DNA of 64,000 nt from CAYTTA01 sp964440655 (GCA_964440655.1 CAYTTA010000002.1:1-64000), one strand, 5' to 3'. Positions 18,140 through 27,347 are shown, counted from the stretch's first letter. Notes: a model not told the origin generated them from the sequence alone. Numbers and translations are program-made.

Positions 18140-19174
18140 GTGAATTACCGACTGAACGATTTTGACTACACGCTCCCCGAAGGGCTGATCGCCCAGGAGC
18201 CGGCTTCCCCCCGCGACCATGCACGCCTGCTGGTCTTCAACCGGAAAGAGGGGACGATCACCGACGACCATTTCTACAACCTGGGCACTCATCTCCACCC
18301 GGGAACCACTCTGGTCGCAAACAACAGTAGAGTGGAAAAGTGCCGGCTTCTATTCAACGACGGGGCGGTGGAACTGTTCGTGGTGAGCCGGTTGAATGAC
18401 CGGATGGTGGAGGCACTGGTTCGTCCCGGGAAGAAATTCAGGCCCGGGAAGCAGATCCGGCTTGCCGACGGAATCGAGATAGAGACCCTTTCGGTATCAG
18501 ACGACGGGATACGGACCCTCCGCCTCAACAGGCCGCTGGATGATCCGCTTTTCGACCCCTGGAAAGCGACCCCCTTCCCCCCCTACATCCGGCAGAACGA
18601 GGCACTGGCCGATGAGTACCAGACGGTCTTTGCGCGGGATGAAGGGAGCAAGGCGGCACCCACCGCCGGTCTGCACTTTACCGACGAGCTGATCGGCCGG
18701 TTGAAAGGCATCGGCTTCAGCTGGGAAGAGGTGACCCTCCATGTCGGTTTGGGCACCTTCGCACCGGTCAAGGAGGAGAATCTGGACCGGCACATCATGC
18801 ATCGGGAATGGTACCGGATAGACCGGAAAACCGCGGACGGGTTGAACAGCGCCAGTCACATCACTGCCGTGGGCACGACGGGTGTCCGGGTCCTCGAGTC
18901 GGCGGTCAGGGAGCAACCGCCCGCAGGCGGATCCACAGATACCCCTTCACGCCGCTTTGACCCCTGCAGCGGGGAGACCGCACTCTTCATCCGGCCGGGT
19001 TACCGGTTTCGTGCGGTCGACTCCCTTGTCACCAATTTCCATCTTCCGAAAAGCACCCTTCTCATGCTGGTCTCCGCTTTTGCCGGGATGGAGGAGACCC
19101 GCGCCCTTTATGAGCATGCGATCCGGGAGAAGTACCGGTTCTACTCTTTCGGGGATGCGATGCTGATACTGTAG
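18140..19174 (+). CDS. queA: S-adenosylmethionine:tRNA ribosyltransferase-isomerase
   Basis: QueA transfers and rearranges the ribosyl part of S-adenosylmethionine onto preQ1 in tRNA, giving epoxyqueuosine at the wobble base. The 344-residue length is normal. Diagnostic stretches are DYTLPEGLIAQEP at the N-terminus, ARLLVFNRKEG, NNSRV, GSKAAPTAGLHFT, LHVGLGTFAPV, MHREWY and, near the end, DSLVTNFHLPKSTLLMLVSAF. The start is GTG 18140; the overlapping ATG at 18138 is followed at once by a stop. No other queuosine gene is in the window. Confidence 0.96.
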   Translation: MNYRLNDFDYTLPEGLIAQEPASPRDHARLLVFNRKEGTITDDHFYNLGTHLHPGTTLVANNSRVEKCRLLFNDGAVELFVVSRLNDRMVEALVRPGKKFRPGKQIRLADGIEIETLSVSDDGIRTLRLNRPLDDPLFDPWKATPFPPYIRQNEALADEYQTVFARDEGSKAAPTAGLHFTDELIGRLKGIGFSWEEVTLHVGLGTFAPVKEENLDRHIMHREWYRIDRKTADGLNSASHITAVGTTGVRVLESAVREQPPAGGSTDTPSRRFDPCSGETALFIRPGYRFRAVDSLVTNFHLPKSTLLMLVSAFAGMEETRALYEHAIREKYRFYSFGDAMLIL

Positions 19175-19277
19175 AGGCATCTATTTGGCGGATGAAGACT
19201 GGTTCGTGGCGAGCCGCTTTCGGTGAAATCTGAGGAGGCGAGCTTGCAGGGTCTGAACGCTCTTGCGGATGATGCCG

Positions 19278-19490
19278 CTACTTATCCTCTCCGGAGTGGG
19301 CATCTTTGTAGGCCTTGAGAATCTTCTGATTCATATGGCGCTTGTAGTAGAGATACTCATAACGGCTTACCGTAAAGCGGGACTGGAAGGTACCGTCGTT
19401 GCACTCAACCTGGAGCCGTTCCGGCTTGTCGGTCTCCGAGATGGTCACCTCTATTTCACCGATCTTGTAGAATTCAATCTGCTTTTCCAT
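19278..19490 (-). CDS. Small hypothetical protein downstream of dxs
   Basis: This is a 70-residue charged protein I do not recognise. It begins MEKQIEFYKIGEIEVTISET and contains an aromatic stretch, YEYLYYKRHMNQK. It is predicted to mix two or three strands with a C-terminal helix and has no signal peptide or membrane segment. The start lies 12 bases after the dxs stop, in the same direction, so it is probably in the dxs operon. The clean start, codon use like its neighbours and tight spacing make it a likely real gene. Function is unknown. Confidence 0.65.
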   Translation of the reverse strand: MEKQIEFYKIGEIEVTISETDKPERLQVECNDGTFQSRFTVSRYEYLYYKRHMNQKILKAYKDAHSGEDK

Positions 19491-19502
19491 CCACCGGCCG
19501 GG

Positions 19503-21419
19503 TCAGGCTTTCTGTCCGATTCCCATCGCTTTTTTCACCTGGGTTACGACACCGTCCGGCCCGATACCCGCCTCGTCATGAAGCTGGAGCTGGGTTCCAT
19601 GTTCAATCACCCGGTCGGGCAGCCCCATAATGATGACCGGTACCCGCTCGGGTCGCGAGCAGACATATTCGGCCACGGCCGATCCGAATCCGCCGATCCG
19701 GGTTCCATCCTCCAGGGTGATAAGACATTCGTATCTCTCGAGCAGCGAATCAATCAGCGCTTCGTCCAGAGGCTTGGCAAACCGCATGTCATAGTGGCCG
19801 ATCGAAATCCCCTCCTCCTCCAGCCGCTCCGCGGCCTGTGTAACATACTTGCCGATCGGTCCGAAACTCAGTACGGCCACCTCCTCTCCCTCCCTCAGGC
19901 AGACTCCTTTTCCGATCTCCATCCGCCGAAACTCCTTCCGGTACTCCATGCCCGTGGCCTGACCTCGCGGGTAGCGGATGGCCCAGGCCGCCTCCTCATG
20001 ACGGGTCGCTGTGAACATCATGTCCCGCAAATCCTGCTCATTCAGGGGAGAAGAGATGATCAGATTGGGCACGGCCCGCAGACTTGAAATATCGTAGAGG
20101 CCGTGATGGGTCGGCCCGTCGGCCCCGACCACCCCCGCTCGGTCGATGCAGAAAACGACCGGCAGTTTCTGAATGGCCACATCATGGATCACCTGATCGT
20201 AAGCCCGTTGCAGAAAGGTGGAGTAGAGAGCGGCAACCGGTTTCTTCCCCTCTGCAGCCAGTCCGGCGGCGAAGGTCACGGCGTGCTGTTCGGCGATGCC
20301 CACATCAAAAGAGCGCTCAGGAAAAGCCTCCATCATCGGAAGCAAGCCGGAACCGCTTGGCATGGCGGGTGTGATCGCTACAATCCGCTCATCGGCAGCG
20401 GCAAGTTCCACCAGCGCCTCTCCGAATACATCCTGGTACTTGTCGGGCGACTGCTGTACGACGGCAAGCGACTTGCCCGTGATCTTGTCAAACGGGCTGC
20501 TCTGGGCGTGCCATTTGGTCTGCTCCCTTTCCGCGGGGAGAAACCCTTTCCCCTTCACGGTAATGACATGGAGAAGCTTGGGTCCGGAGACCGTCCGGAG
20601 ATCCTCCAGATGGCGGCGCAGTGCATCCACATTGTGCCCGTCCACAGGACCGTAATATTTGAAACCGAGAGCGTTGAAAAGCGCTCCCGGGGTGACAGCC
20701 GCCATCACCGCCTTCTCCAATTTCGAGGCCGCCTTGCGCATCTTGTCGCCCGCTTTCTTGAAGAGGCCGAGAAGATCGTAGATCTCGTCGCGCAGCTTGT
20801 TGAAAGTGCGGCTCGTGGTTATCTCGGCCAGATACTCCTTGAGAGCCCCGACATTGGGGTCGATGGCCATGTTGTTGTCATTCAGAATGACCAGCAGATC
20901 CTTGTCGAGGGCACCCGCATTGTTCAGTCCCTCAAAAGCCAGCCCGGCGGTCATGGCACCATCCCCGATCACTGCCACCACCTGACGGTCCGAACCGTCG
21001 AGATCACGTGCCACCGCCATGCCAAGCGCGGCAGAGATGGAGGTGCTGGAGTGCCCCACACCGAACGCGTCGTATGGGCTTTCGGAGCGTTTCGGAAAAC
21101 CGGAAAGACCGCCGTAGGTACGGTTGGTATGAAACTCCTCCCTTCTTCCGGTCAGAATCTTGTGACCGTAGGCCTGATGCCCGACATCCCAGACAATGCG
21201 GTCTTCCGGAGTATTGAAGACATAGTGGAGTGCGACGGTAAGTTCCACCACACCGAGACTGGCTCCGAAATGACCACCATGGATCGATACCATCTCGATG
21301 ATAAAGTCGCGAAGCTCGTCGCAGATGTCCTGAAGCTTCTCCGGCCCGAGTCTGCGCAGATCTTCCGGAGTGTCGATACGGGAAAGCAGCGGACCCGGTT
21401 TTATTTTTCTGGATTCCAT
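19503..21419 (-). CDS. dxs: 1-deoxy-D-xylulose-5-phosphate synthase
   Basis: Dxs condenses pyruvate and glyceraldehyde 3-phosphate into 1-deoxy-D-xylulose 5-phosphate, the first step of the non-mevalonate isoprenoid route. The 638-residue protein has the thiamine-diphosphate motif GDGAMTAG with NDNNMAID, the conserved GGHFGASLGVVELTVALHYV start, the catalytic-side DRAGVVGADGPTHHG, and GIAEQHAVTFAAG. The gene sits 10 bases after xseB in the same direction, a common pairing (xseB-dxs). Confidence 0.98.
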   Translation of the reverse strand: MESRKIKPGPLLSRIDTPEDLRRLGPEKLQDICDELRDFIIEMVSIHGGHFGASLGVVELTVALHYVFNTPEDRIVWDVGHQAYGHKILTGRREEFHTNRTYGGLSGFPKRSESPYDAFGVGHSSTSISAALGMAVARDLDGSDRQVVAVIGDGAMTAGLAFEGLNNAGALDKDLLVILNDNNMAIDPNVGALKEYLAEITTSRTFNKLRDEIYDLLGLFKKAGDKMRKAASKLEKAVMAAVTPGALFNALGFKYYGPVDGHNVDALRRHLEDLRTVSGPKLLHVITVKGKGFLPAEREQTKWHAQSSPFDKITGKSLAVVQQSPDKYQDVFGEALVELAAADERIVAITPAMPSGSGLLPMMEAFPERSFDVGIAEQHAVTFAAGLAAEGKKPVAALYSTFLQRAYDQVIHDVAIQKLPVVFCIDRAGVVGADGPTHHGLYDISSLRAVPNLIISSPLNEQDLRDMMFTATRHEEAAWAIRYPRGQATGMEYRKEFRRMEIGKGVCLREGEEVAVLSFGPIGKYVTQAAERLEEEGISIGHYDMRFAKPLDEALIDSLLERYECLITLEDGTRIGGFGSAVAEYVCSRPERVPVIIMGLPDRVIEHGTQLQLHDEAGIGPDGVVTQVKKAMGIGQKA

Positions 21420-21429
21420 GAGGGTACGC

Positions 21430-21645
21430 TCACTCTTCGGGGAGTTCTCCCGTCTCTTCGTTTATTTTCCTGATTCTTAAAACGGCCTCTTCAAGGGCTG
21501 AAGAGCAATATCTGGAGAGGCGCATTCCCTCTTCATACAGCTTGATCGATTTTTCAAGTGTCACATCCGAATCCTCAAGCTGTTGAACGATCGATTCCAG
21601 TTTGAGCAGCGCTTCCTCGAAATCCGGATGTTCCTTTTCCTTCAT
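21430..21645 (-). CDS. xseB: Exodeoxyribonuclease VII small subunit
   Basis: This 71-residue protein has the XseB signature: FEEALLKLESIVQQLEDSDV, LEKSIKLYEEGMRLSRYCSSALEEA. It is a helical partner that multiple-binds the large subunit XseA to form the single-strand nuclease. xseA is not next to it in this window, so the large subunit must be elsewhere. It is followed by dxs after 10 bases and preceded by comEC after about 23 bases. Confidence 0.93.
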   Translation of the reverse strand: MKEKEHPDFEEALLKLESIVQQLEDSDVTLEKSIKLYEEGMRLSRYCSSALEEAVLRIRKINEETGELPEE

Positions 21646-21668
21646 ACCTGTCAGGCTAAAATCGGAGC

Positions 21669-24275
21669 TTACTTAAAACACAGGAAGTTAACGGTTCGCG
21701 CTGTGCTGTTCAAACCGCAATTCTTTCGGCGATATCGGATCCGTCTGCCGTTTGAGACAACCGTGAAGCCTCCATCCAGGCTGGTGTACCAGATCTGAGA
21801 GGTATGGCCGGTGATCCGGGATACCGCTTCCGGGTGCGGGTGGCCATACCGGTTCGAGAGTCCGACCGATACGGCGGCCATTCCGGGCTTCACGACAGAA
21901 AGAAACTCATTGCCGGAACTGGTCCGGCTTCCGTGGTGGGCCACTTTCAAAAAATCGGATTGCAGAAAATCGCCATATCGCCTTACAACCCTCCGCTCCT
22001 GCGCCTCCTCCGCATCACCCGTGAACAGAAAGGAGGTCCGGTTGTAGACCACCTTCAGGATGACGGACTGATCATTCACACCGGCACCTTTCAAACCTTT
22101 TCCCGGACCAAGAACAAAGATGCGGATGGATGGATCCGGATAGAGACGATCCCCTTTTCCGACCTTTCTCACCCCAGTTCCATTCCGTGAAGCGCTCTCC
22201 ATCATCTGGCGGTAGAGATCGGATGAGTAGTCGTATCCGCTATGGAAAAGCGAATCGACCGGAAAATGATCAAGCAGCCAGGGCACTCCTCCGATATGGT
22301 CCGCGTGGGGATGGGTAACGATCACCGCGTCCAGTCTGTCGGCTCCCAGCCACTCCAGGTAGGGGAGGATCACCTGTTCGCCGCTGTTCCCGTAAAAACT
22401 CCAGCGACCGGCATCGATCAGAAGATGACGACCTTCCGGGGTTTCAATGTGAATCGCATCGCCCTGGCCGACATCCAGAACCGTCACCTTCATCTTCGCC
22501 GTACAGAGCCGCTCTGTAATCCGAAATCCGAGAAACAGTACAAATACCCCGAGAACCGCCATCCATCCCCTGCGCCCGGTCCGGGAATTGGATCCAATGG
22601 CCGCAACCGCCGCACTGCCCGCCAGGGTCAGAAGCCAGACACCTTTTCCGGTCACCAGACGGCCGTCCTCCCACCCGCCAATCCAGCCGGCTACCATCAG
22701 AATCCAGTTCAGACCCGCTTCGACCGGCAGCCTCCACAAGGAGGCCGCGGCAGGCAGAAACAGATCGACCCCCAACAGAAGAAAGGCGGCAGGAAGAAGA
22801 GCGGCAAGGATTGGTACCACCAGCAAATTGGCAACCGGTCCGGTCAGGGAAACCTCTCCGAAGTAGAAGGCGAGCAGGGGCAGGAGGCCCAGCTGAACCA
22901 CCACGGAGATGATCAATGTCATGCAGAGCTCCCCTTTCCAGTTGTACCGGATTCCGGGAGGGAGGAGGTTTCTCATCCAGGGAAGCGTCCGGAGGATCAC
23001 GATGACCGCCCCGTAAGAGAGCTGAAAGGAGATCTCAAAGAGCTGATAGGGGTTGAGAAGAAGGAGAATCACCGCGGAAACTCCCATCATGTTGAGCGAT
23101 GCTCTCTCGCTGCCCCGCACCTTGCCGATACTCAGAAACCACGCCATGATCGATGCACGCCCGACAGAAGGAGTGAAACCGGCCAGACCGGAGAACCCCC
23201 AGAGCAGAAGGGCAAGAAAGAGCAGGGCGGTGGTCTCGCCCGCTCTCCAGCGTTTCATCCAGGGAAAGAGCAGCCAGAAGGGAGCGGTAAGAAGGCCGAC
23301 ATGCAGGCCGGAAACCGCCATGATGTGAGAAAGACCCGCCCCCTGGAACTGCTCTCTCTGTTGCGGGGTGAGTCCGCCTTTCTCACCGGTCAGGAGCGCT
23401 TTCGCAAGGGAGGAGGACTCCTTCCGGAGCAGGGAGTCGAGCCTGGCATGTATCCGCTCTCGAAGGACTCCCCATCCACTACCTTGCCGGTCTCCGGTCT
23501 GATCGACCCTCAGCAGCTCCCCCTGCAGATCGATCCCCTGACGCTTCAGAAAGCGGGCATAATCCCTCTCACCGGGATTGCGCGGAGCCTGCGGGCGAAA
23601 AAGACGTGCCTTGAGCCGAACCTCCCGTCCCGGTCCGGGAAGCGCGGAAATCCGCTCCACCGCCTCCTTTGTAATCTCTTGCCGGTCGTTTTCCGCATAC
23701 ACCGCCGAAACCGGTTCATCCTCCACCTCTTTACCATTCGCTGTGCGAAGGGGCAGACCGGACAGTGACGGATTTTCATCCTGACGCGGAGCATAGAGCC
23801 TTGCTGTCCAGAAGCGATTCAACTCACCGGGTGCTCCGGGAAGGATTGTTTTATTCACCCGGATATCGAACCTCTCCCTTCCTGTTGAGGTGAAAGAGCG
23901 ACGGAGCACCCTTCCCTGAAGCCCAATTTCCTCACCGGCATAGAGAGAAAGCGAATCGATGAGGGGTCCGCGCAGATCGATTCTTTTCTGATGAAGGGCG
24001 GTCAGAAAAGCCCCGGTGATCGGAATAAGAAGCAGATAGAGCAGGGTCCGGACGGCAGGGGAGGGAGAGGAGAGTCTCTCCCCGAAGAACCAGAAGAGAA
24101 AAAGTGGGAGCCAGAGAAGAAAAAGCGGGACCGGTTCCGCTCCGATCCCGTCGGCCGGAACGATGCCTGCACAGAGAAGCAGGGCAATACGGAGGCCGGG
24201 ATAGCGCCCCCAGTTCCCGAGAGGGCTCCTCCGCCCTGTTGCGGGCAGAGGGGGGTGTTCTTTTCGTTCATCCAT
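21669..24275 (-). CDS. comEC: ComEC/Rec2 family DNA internalisation protein
   Basis: ComEC forms the inner-membrane channel that takes up single-stranded DNA in natural transformation. The 868-residue protein starts with hydrophobic segments (LRIALLLCAGIVPADGI), followed by an OB-like extracellular domain at about 130-265. The Competence domain comes next (SSLAKALLTGEKGGLTPQQR, SGLHVGLLTAPFWLLFPW, RASIMAWFLSIG) with many membrane helices. A metallo-beta-lactamase domain ends it (VLDVGQGDAIHIETPEG, VTHPHADHIGGVPWLLDHF, AHHGSRTSS). All three parts of full-length ComEC are therefore present. No pilus or DprA gene is nearby. Confidence 0.95.
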   Translation of the reverse strand: MDERKEHPPLPATGRRSPLGNWGRYPGLRIALLLCAGIVPADGIGAEPVPLFLLWLPLFLFWFFGERLSSPSPAVRTLLYLLLIPITGAFLTALHQKRIDLRGPLIDSLSLYAGEEIGLQGRVLRRSFTSTGRERFDIRVNKTILPGAPGELNRFWTARLYAPRQDENPSLSGLPLRTANGKEVEDEPVSAVYAENDRQEITKEAVERISALPGPGREVRLKARLFRPQAPRNPGERDYARFLKRQGIDLQGELLRVDQTGDRQGSGWGVLRERIHARLDSLLRKESSSLAKALLTGEKGGLTPQQREQFQGAGLSHIMAVSGLHVGLLTAPFWLLFPWMKRWRAGETTALLFLALLLWGFSGLAGFTPSVGRASIMAWFLSIGKVRGSERASLNMMGVSAVILLLLNPYQLFEISFQLSYGAVIVILRTLPWMRNLLPPGIRYNWKGELCMTLIISVVVQLGLLPLLAFYFGEVSLTGPVANLLVVPILAALLPAAFLLLGVDLFLPAAASLWRLPVEAGLNWILMVAGWIGGWEDGRLVTGKGVWLLTLAGSAAVAAIGSNSRTGRRGWMAVLGVFVLFLGFRITERLCTAKMKVTVLDVGQGDAIHIETPEGRHLLIDAGRWSFYGNSGEQVILPYLEWLGADRLDAVIVTHPHADHIGGVPWLLDHFPVDSLFHSGYDYSSDLYRQMMESASRNGTGVRKVGKGDRLYPDPSIRIFVLGPGKGLKGAGVNDQSVILKVVYNRTSFLFTGDAEEAQERRVVRRYGDFLQSDFLKVAHHGSRTSSGNEFLSVVKPGMAAVSVGLSNRYGHPHPEAVSRITGHTSQIWYTSLDGGFTVVSNGRRIRYRRKNCGLNSTARTVNFLCFK

Positions 24276-24304
24276 GCCTGCATGATCCCCTGCAGGCGAA
24301 AGGC

Positions 24305-25519
24305 TTACTCGCTTTTCAGGATGGCAAAATTCCGTTTGCCCACTTTTAGCCCGTATTCACTCCCCTTCTCAAAGACCACTTCAAATCCGGGGTCGCTCAC
24401 TTTCTCCTCGTTCAGGGTTACCCCTCCCTGCTTGAGAAGCCGTTTGGTTTCCGCGTTGCTGGAGGTGAGACCTGCCCGGGAGATCACATCGATGATCCGG
24501 ACCCGGCTTCCCGGCTCAAAAAAGAGGGTCTCCGCATCGTCCGGAATCTCCTTCTGGATGATCGTCTGTTCAAAATAATCACGGGCGGCAAAAGCCTGAT
24601 CGCGACCGTGATAGAGTTCGGTGATCTTGAGCGCCAGATCATGCTTGGCATTTCTCGGATCCTTTTCAGCCATCTCACGGTAGCGCTCCAGTTCATCGGC
24701 ACCGATGTCGGTGAGCAGTTCGAACCAGCGGTAGATCAGGCTGTCGGGAATGCGCAGCACCTTTCCGTACATCTCGTTGGGTGCTTCCGAGATCCCTATG
24801 TAGTTGTCGTACGATTTCGACATCTTGAGCGTGCCGTCGGTCCCTTCCAGAAGAGGCATCATCAGACAGACCTGGGGTTCCTGGCCCTCCTGCTGCTGGA
24901 GATGCCGGCCCACCAGCAGATTGAATTTCTGATCGGTGCCGCCCAGTTCAATGTCGGAACGAAGATGAACCGAGTCCTGTCCCTGTGCCAGGGGGTAGAG
25001 GAATTCATGAAGGGAGATCGGCTCGTTGGCGGCGAAACGACGGGAGAAGTCATCCCGTTCGATCATGCGCGCCACGGTAATCCGTGAACTCAGCCGGATC
25101 ACATCCCCGAAATTGAGTTTTTCCAGCCAGTCCGAGTTGAAGACGATCTCCAGCCTCTCCCTGTCCAGGATCATTTCCGCCTGTTCCAGATAGGTTTCGG
25201 AATTGGCCCGAATCTCCTCGATGGTCAGGGGAGGACGGGTCTTGTTCTGGCCGGAGGGGTCCCCGATCCGGGCTGTAAAATCCCCGATGATCAGGATTGC
25301 CTGATGTCCCAGATCCTGGAACTGGCGAAGTTTCCTGAGAATGACGGAGTGACCGAGATGGAGATCCGGCCGGGTGGGGTCACACCCAAGTTTGACCCGC
25401 AGGGGTTTGCCGGTTTTCCGGCTCGATTCCAGTTTTTTTACAAGCTCTTCCTCGGGAACGATCTCCACCGTTCCCCGCCGTATCAGTGCCAGCTGTTCAT
25501 CAATCGGGGGAAAACTCAT
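24305..25519 (-). CDS. tyrS: Tyrosyl-tRNA synthetase
   Basis: TyrS charges tRNA-Tyr with tyrosine. The 404-residue protein shows class I motifs HLGHS (HIGH) near residue 49 and KMSKS near 228, with a C-terminal S4 RNA-binding domain (GGVTLNEEKVSDPGFEVVFEKGSEYGLKVGKR). The N-terminus MSFPPIDEQLALIRRGTVEI matches the TyrZ-type subgroup. A TTG four codons upstream (25531) is in frame, but ATG 25519 fits the family; it overlaps the cvpA end by 20 bases, so the genes are coupled. Confidence 0.96.
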   Translation of the reverse strand: MSFPPIDEQLALIRRGTVEIVPEEELVKKLESSRKTGKPLRVKLGCDPTRPDLHLGHSVILRKLRQFQDLGHQAILIIGDFTARIGDPSGQNKTRPPLTIEEIRANSETYLEQAEMILDRERLEIVFNSDWLEKLNFGDVIRLSSRITVARMIERDDFSRRFAANEPISLHEFLYPLAQGQDSVHLRSDIELGGTDQKFNLLVGRHLQQQEGQEPQVCLMMPLLEGTDGTLKMSKSYDNYIGISEAPNEMYGKVLRIPDSLIYRWFELLTDIGADELERYREMAEKDPRNAKHDLALKITELYHGRDQAFAARDYFEQTIIQKEIPDDAETLFFEPGSRVRIIDVISRAGLTSSNAETKRLLKQGGVTLNEEKVSDPGFEVVFEKGSEYGLKVGKRNFAILKSE

Positions 25520-26093
25520 CGGTCGATCCAACGTTTAGTGATTCACTGTTTTGCAGGTTGAAAAATGGGGTTTCCTCATGAAATGTGTTCCGGATCCGAT
25601 CCATGAAATTCTCCGATCCGGGATAGAAGGTGGCGATCAGATCGTAGGCAGCCGGTGCCATCCGGATGACCAGCGGATAGGTCAGCGATTTTTCCCTCGT
25701 TTGCCGGGCTGGAATGTCAAAGCCGGAGAGAATCAGCAGGAATACACTAAGAATCACGCCGCACTTGAGCGCACCGAAACCCATGCCGAAAAGGCGGTTG
25801 ACGGTCTCAAGCCGGATCATCTCCAGAAACCGGCTCAAAAGGTTTGAGATCAGAAAGGAGAGCACCAGAACCGTAACAAAGATGATCAGGGCGGAGATCA
25901 GGGTCAGAAACTCGGCCGACCGGTCAATCCAGGTCTCAAGCAAGCCCGCCAGGGATCCCATGTAGCGGAAAGAGAGCCAGACTGCCAGAAGGATTCCCGT
26001 AATGGTGAGCAGTTCCCGGACAATCCCGTTCCGGTACCCCTGAACCGAAAAAAAAAGCAGGGGAAGCAGTATGACCAGATCGAGCAGATTCAT
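25500..26093 (-). CDS. CvpA family membrane protein
   Basis: This is a 197-residue CvpA-family protein with four predicted membrane helices (LLDLVILLPLLFFSVQGYRNGI, LLTITGILLAVWLSFRY, LISALIIFVTVLVLSFLIS, CGVILSVFLLILSGF). The N-terminal LDLVILLPL and GYRNGIVREL are typical. E. coli CvpA was linked to colicin V production; its general role remains unclear. The C-terminal 65 residues are soluble. It overlaps tyrS by 20 bases and starts 3 bases after yqeY, so it belongs to that transcription unit. Confidence 0.85.
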   Translation of the reverse strand: MNLLDLVILLPLLFFSVQGYRNGIVRELLTITGILLAVWLSFRYMGSLAGLLETWIDRSAEFLTLISALIIFVTVLVLSFLISNLLSRFLEMIRLETVNRLFGMGFGALKCGVILSVFLLILSGFDIPARQTREKSLTYPLVIRMAPAAYDLIATFYPGSENFMDRIRNTFHEETPFFNLQNSESLNVGSTDEFSPD

Positions 26094-26096
26094 CTG

Positions 26097-26558
26097 CTAG
26101 AGAGAAGAGAGCTCCTCTTTGACCAGCCGGCTGACCAGGGCCCCCTCCGCCTTCCCTTTCAGTTCGCCCATCAATGAGCCCATCACCTTTCCCATATCGG
26201 CCGGACCTGTGGCACCGGTGGTGCGGATCTTCTCCACAACCGCCTGGCGTACCGCCTCCTCATCCATCATTTCAGGGAGGTAAGCCTCGATGATCTGCAG
26301 CTCCTCTGCTTCCGAATCGGCCAGATCGGAGCGTCCGCCCCGGTTGAACTGCTCTATCGACTCTTTCCTCTGCTTGGCCGCCTTCATGAGCACTTCGACC
26401 GCCTGCTCTTCCGTGATGGTTCCCACGCCACCCTTCCTTTCGCTGATCTCCTTCTCCTCGAGTGCGGCTTTAAGGGAGCGGAGTACCCTCAGCCGGTCGG
26501 ACTGCTTCGATTTCATTGCTTCCCGGAGATCATTCAGAATCTGTTCCTTAATACCCAT
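26097..26558 (-). CDS. GatB/YqeY domain-containing protein
   Basis: This 153-residue all-helical protein is related to the tail domain of amidotransferase GatB. Characteristic segments are MKSKQSDRLRVLRSLKAALEEKE, EEQAVEVLMKAAKQRKESIEQF, EAEELQIIEAYLPEMMDEEAV, and DMGKVMGSLMGELKGKAEG. The tRNA-binding role is inferred from GatB. A strong terminator at 26610-26647 separates it from the rpmB-rpmG-DUF4295 group, so it may have its own promoter. Confidence 0.92.
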   Translation of the reverse strand: MGIKEQILNDLREAMKSKQSDRLRVLRSLKAALEEKEISERKGGVGTITEEQAVEVLMKAAKQRKESIEQFNRGGRSDLADSEAEELQIIEAYLPEMMDEEAVRQAVVEKIRTTGATGPADMGKVMGSLMGELKGKAEGALVSRLVKEELSSL

Positions 26559-26609
26559 GGGCTTTTTCTTTCAAGGTACAAAATTGACAATTTCCGGGGA
26601 GGTGAAAAC

Positions 26610-26647
26610 AAAAAAAGGTTCCATCCTTTCTGAATGCAACCTTTTTT
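26610..26647 (-). terminator. Rho-independent terminator after the rpmB operon
   Basis: AAAAAAGGTT at 26611-26620 pairs exactly with AACCTTTTTT at 26638-26647, a 10-bp stem with a 17-base loop. Read on the minus strand the stem is followed by TGTTTTC. It lies 74 bases after the DUF4295 stop. Confidence 0.75.
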
Positions 26648-26720
26648 GAATACGGACGTATCGGATTCCGGCCGGTTCACCGGGACAGCAGCCCCGATTC
26701 CTCCCGAGTTCCGGATCGGG

Positions 26721-26891
26721 TCAGGAGCGGTTCTTCTTGATGAACTCCAACGCCTGATCCTGCTCGACCATCGCTTCCCTGTATCCGTAGGAACCTTTCT
26801 CGGTCCGGGTCGCAATGATCACCTTGGCCATCTTCCGCTGGGCCCCTTTCAGTAACTTTGCCTGCTCACCGAATGCCTGCTTCTTCGCCAT
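26721..26891 (-). CDS. DUF4295 small basic protein
   Basis: This 56-residue protein starts MAKKQAFGEQAKLLKGAQRK and ends EFIKKNRS. It matches the DUF4295 family that in Bacteroidota lies right after the genes for ribosomal proteins bL28 and bL33. It has no membrane segment, is strongly basic and is probably ribosome-associated, which is inference from context. The start follows rpmG by 8 bases and has GGAGG just upstream. Family order is conserved here; ftsY, which often follows, is absent. Confidence 0.9.
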   Translation of the reverse strand: MAKKQAFGEQAKLLKGAQRKMAKVIIATRTEKGSYGYREAMVEQDQALEFIKKNRS

Positions 26892-26899
26892 GATGCCTC

Positions 26900-27067
26900 C
26901 TATTTAATCTCTTTATGCAGCGTATGACGACGCAGAGCCGGGTTGTACTTCTTCAGTTCCAGCCGGTCCGGTGTGTTTCGCCGGTTCTTTGTGGTCACAT
27001 ACCGGGAACTGCCCGGCTTTTCGGTGCACTCCAGGATAACCTGTACGCGATTTCCTTTTTTTGCCAT
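26900..27067 (-). CDS. rpmG: 50S ribosomal protein bL33
   Basis: This 55-residue bL33 reads MAKKGNRVQVILECTEKPGS, then YVTTKNRRNTPDRLELKKY and NPALRRHTLHKEIK. It has one cysteine only, so it is the C-minus, zinc-free form. It sits 2 bases after rpmB and before DUF4295 in the same transcription unit. Confidence 0.96.
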   Translation of the reverse strand: MAKKGNRVQVILECTEKPGSSRYVTTKNRRNTPDRLELKKYNPALRRHTLHKEIK

Positions 27068-27069
27068 AG

Positions 27070-27315
27070 CTATACTTCTTTAAGAAGGGTACCCTTTTCA
27101 CGGGCTTCCTTCAGAACAGCTGAAATTCCTTTCTTGTTGATGGTTCGCAGCGTCTTGGTCGTCACCTTCAACGTTACCCAGCGATCTTCCTCGGGAATGT
27201 AGAACCGGCGCTTCTGAAGATTCAGATGAAACCTGCGCTTGGTCTTGTTGTTCGCCTTGGAAGACCGATATCCGTTCAGCGGCCTTCTTCCGCTGATCTC
27301 ATCTCGGCGTGCCAT
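27070..27315 (-). CDS. rpmB: 50S ribosomal protein bL28
   Basis: This 81-residue protein is bL28: GRRPLNGYRSSKANNKTKRRFHLNLQKRRFYIPEE at its core and LRTINKKGISAVLKEAR at the end. It is the first gene of the rpmB-rpmG-DUF4295 operon. The N-terminal CxxTGK motif typical of zinc-bearing bL28 is absent (MARRDEISGRRPLNG), so it is a zinc-independent form. Confidence 0.96.
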   Translation of the reverse strand: MARRDEISGRRPLNGYRSSKANNKTKRRFHLNLQKRRFYIPEEDRWVTLKVTTKTLRTINKKGISAVLKEAREKGTLLKEV

Positions 27316-27347
27316 ATCGATTCCTTGCTATATTATTTGAGACAGAC

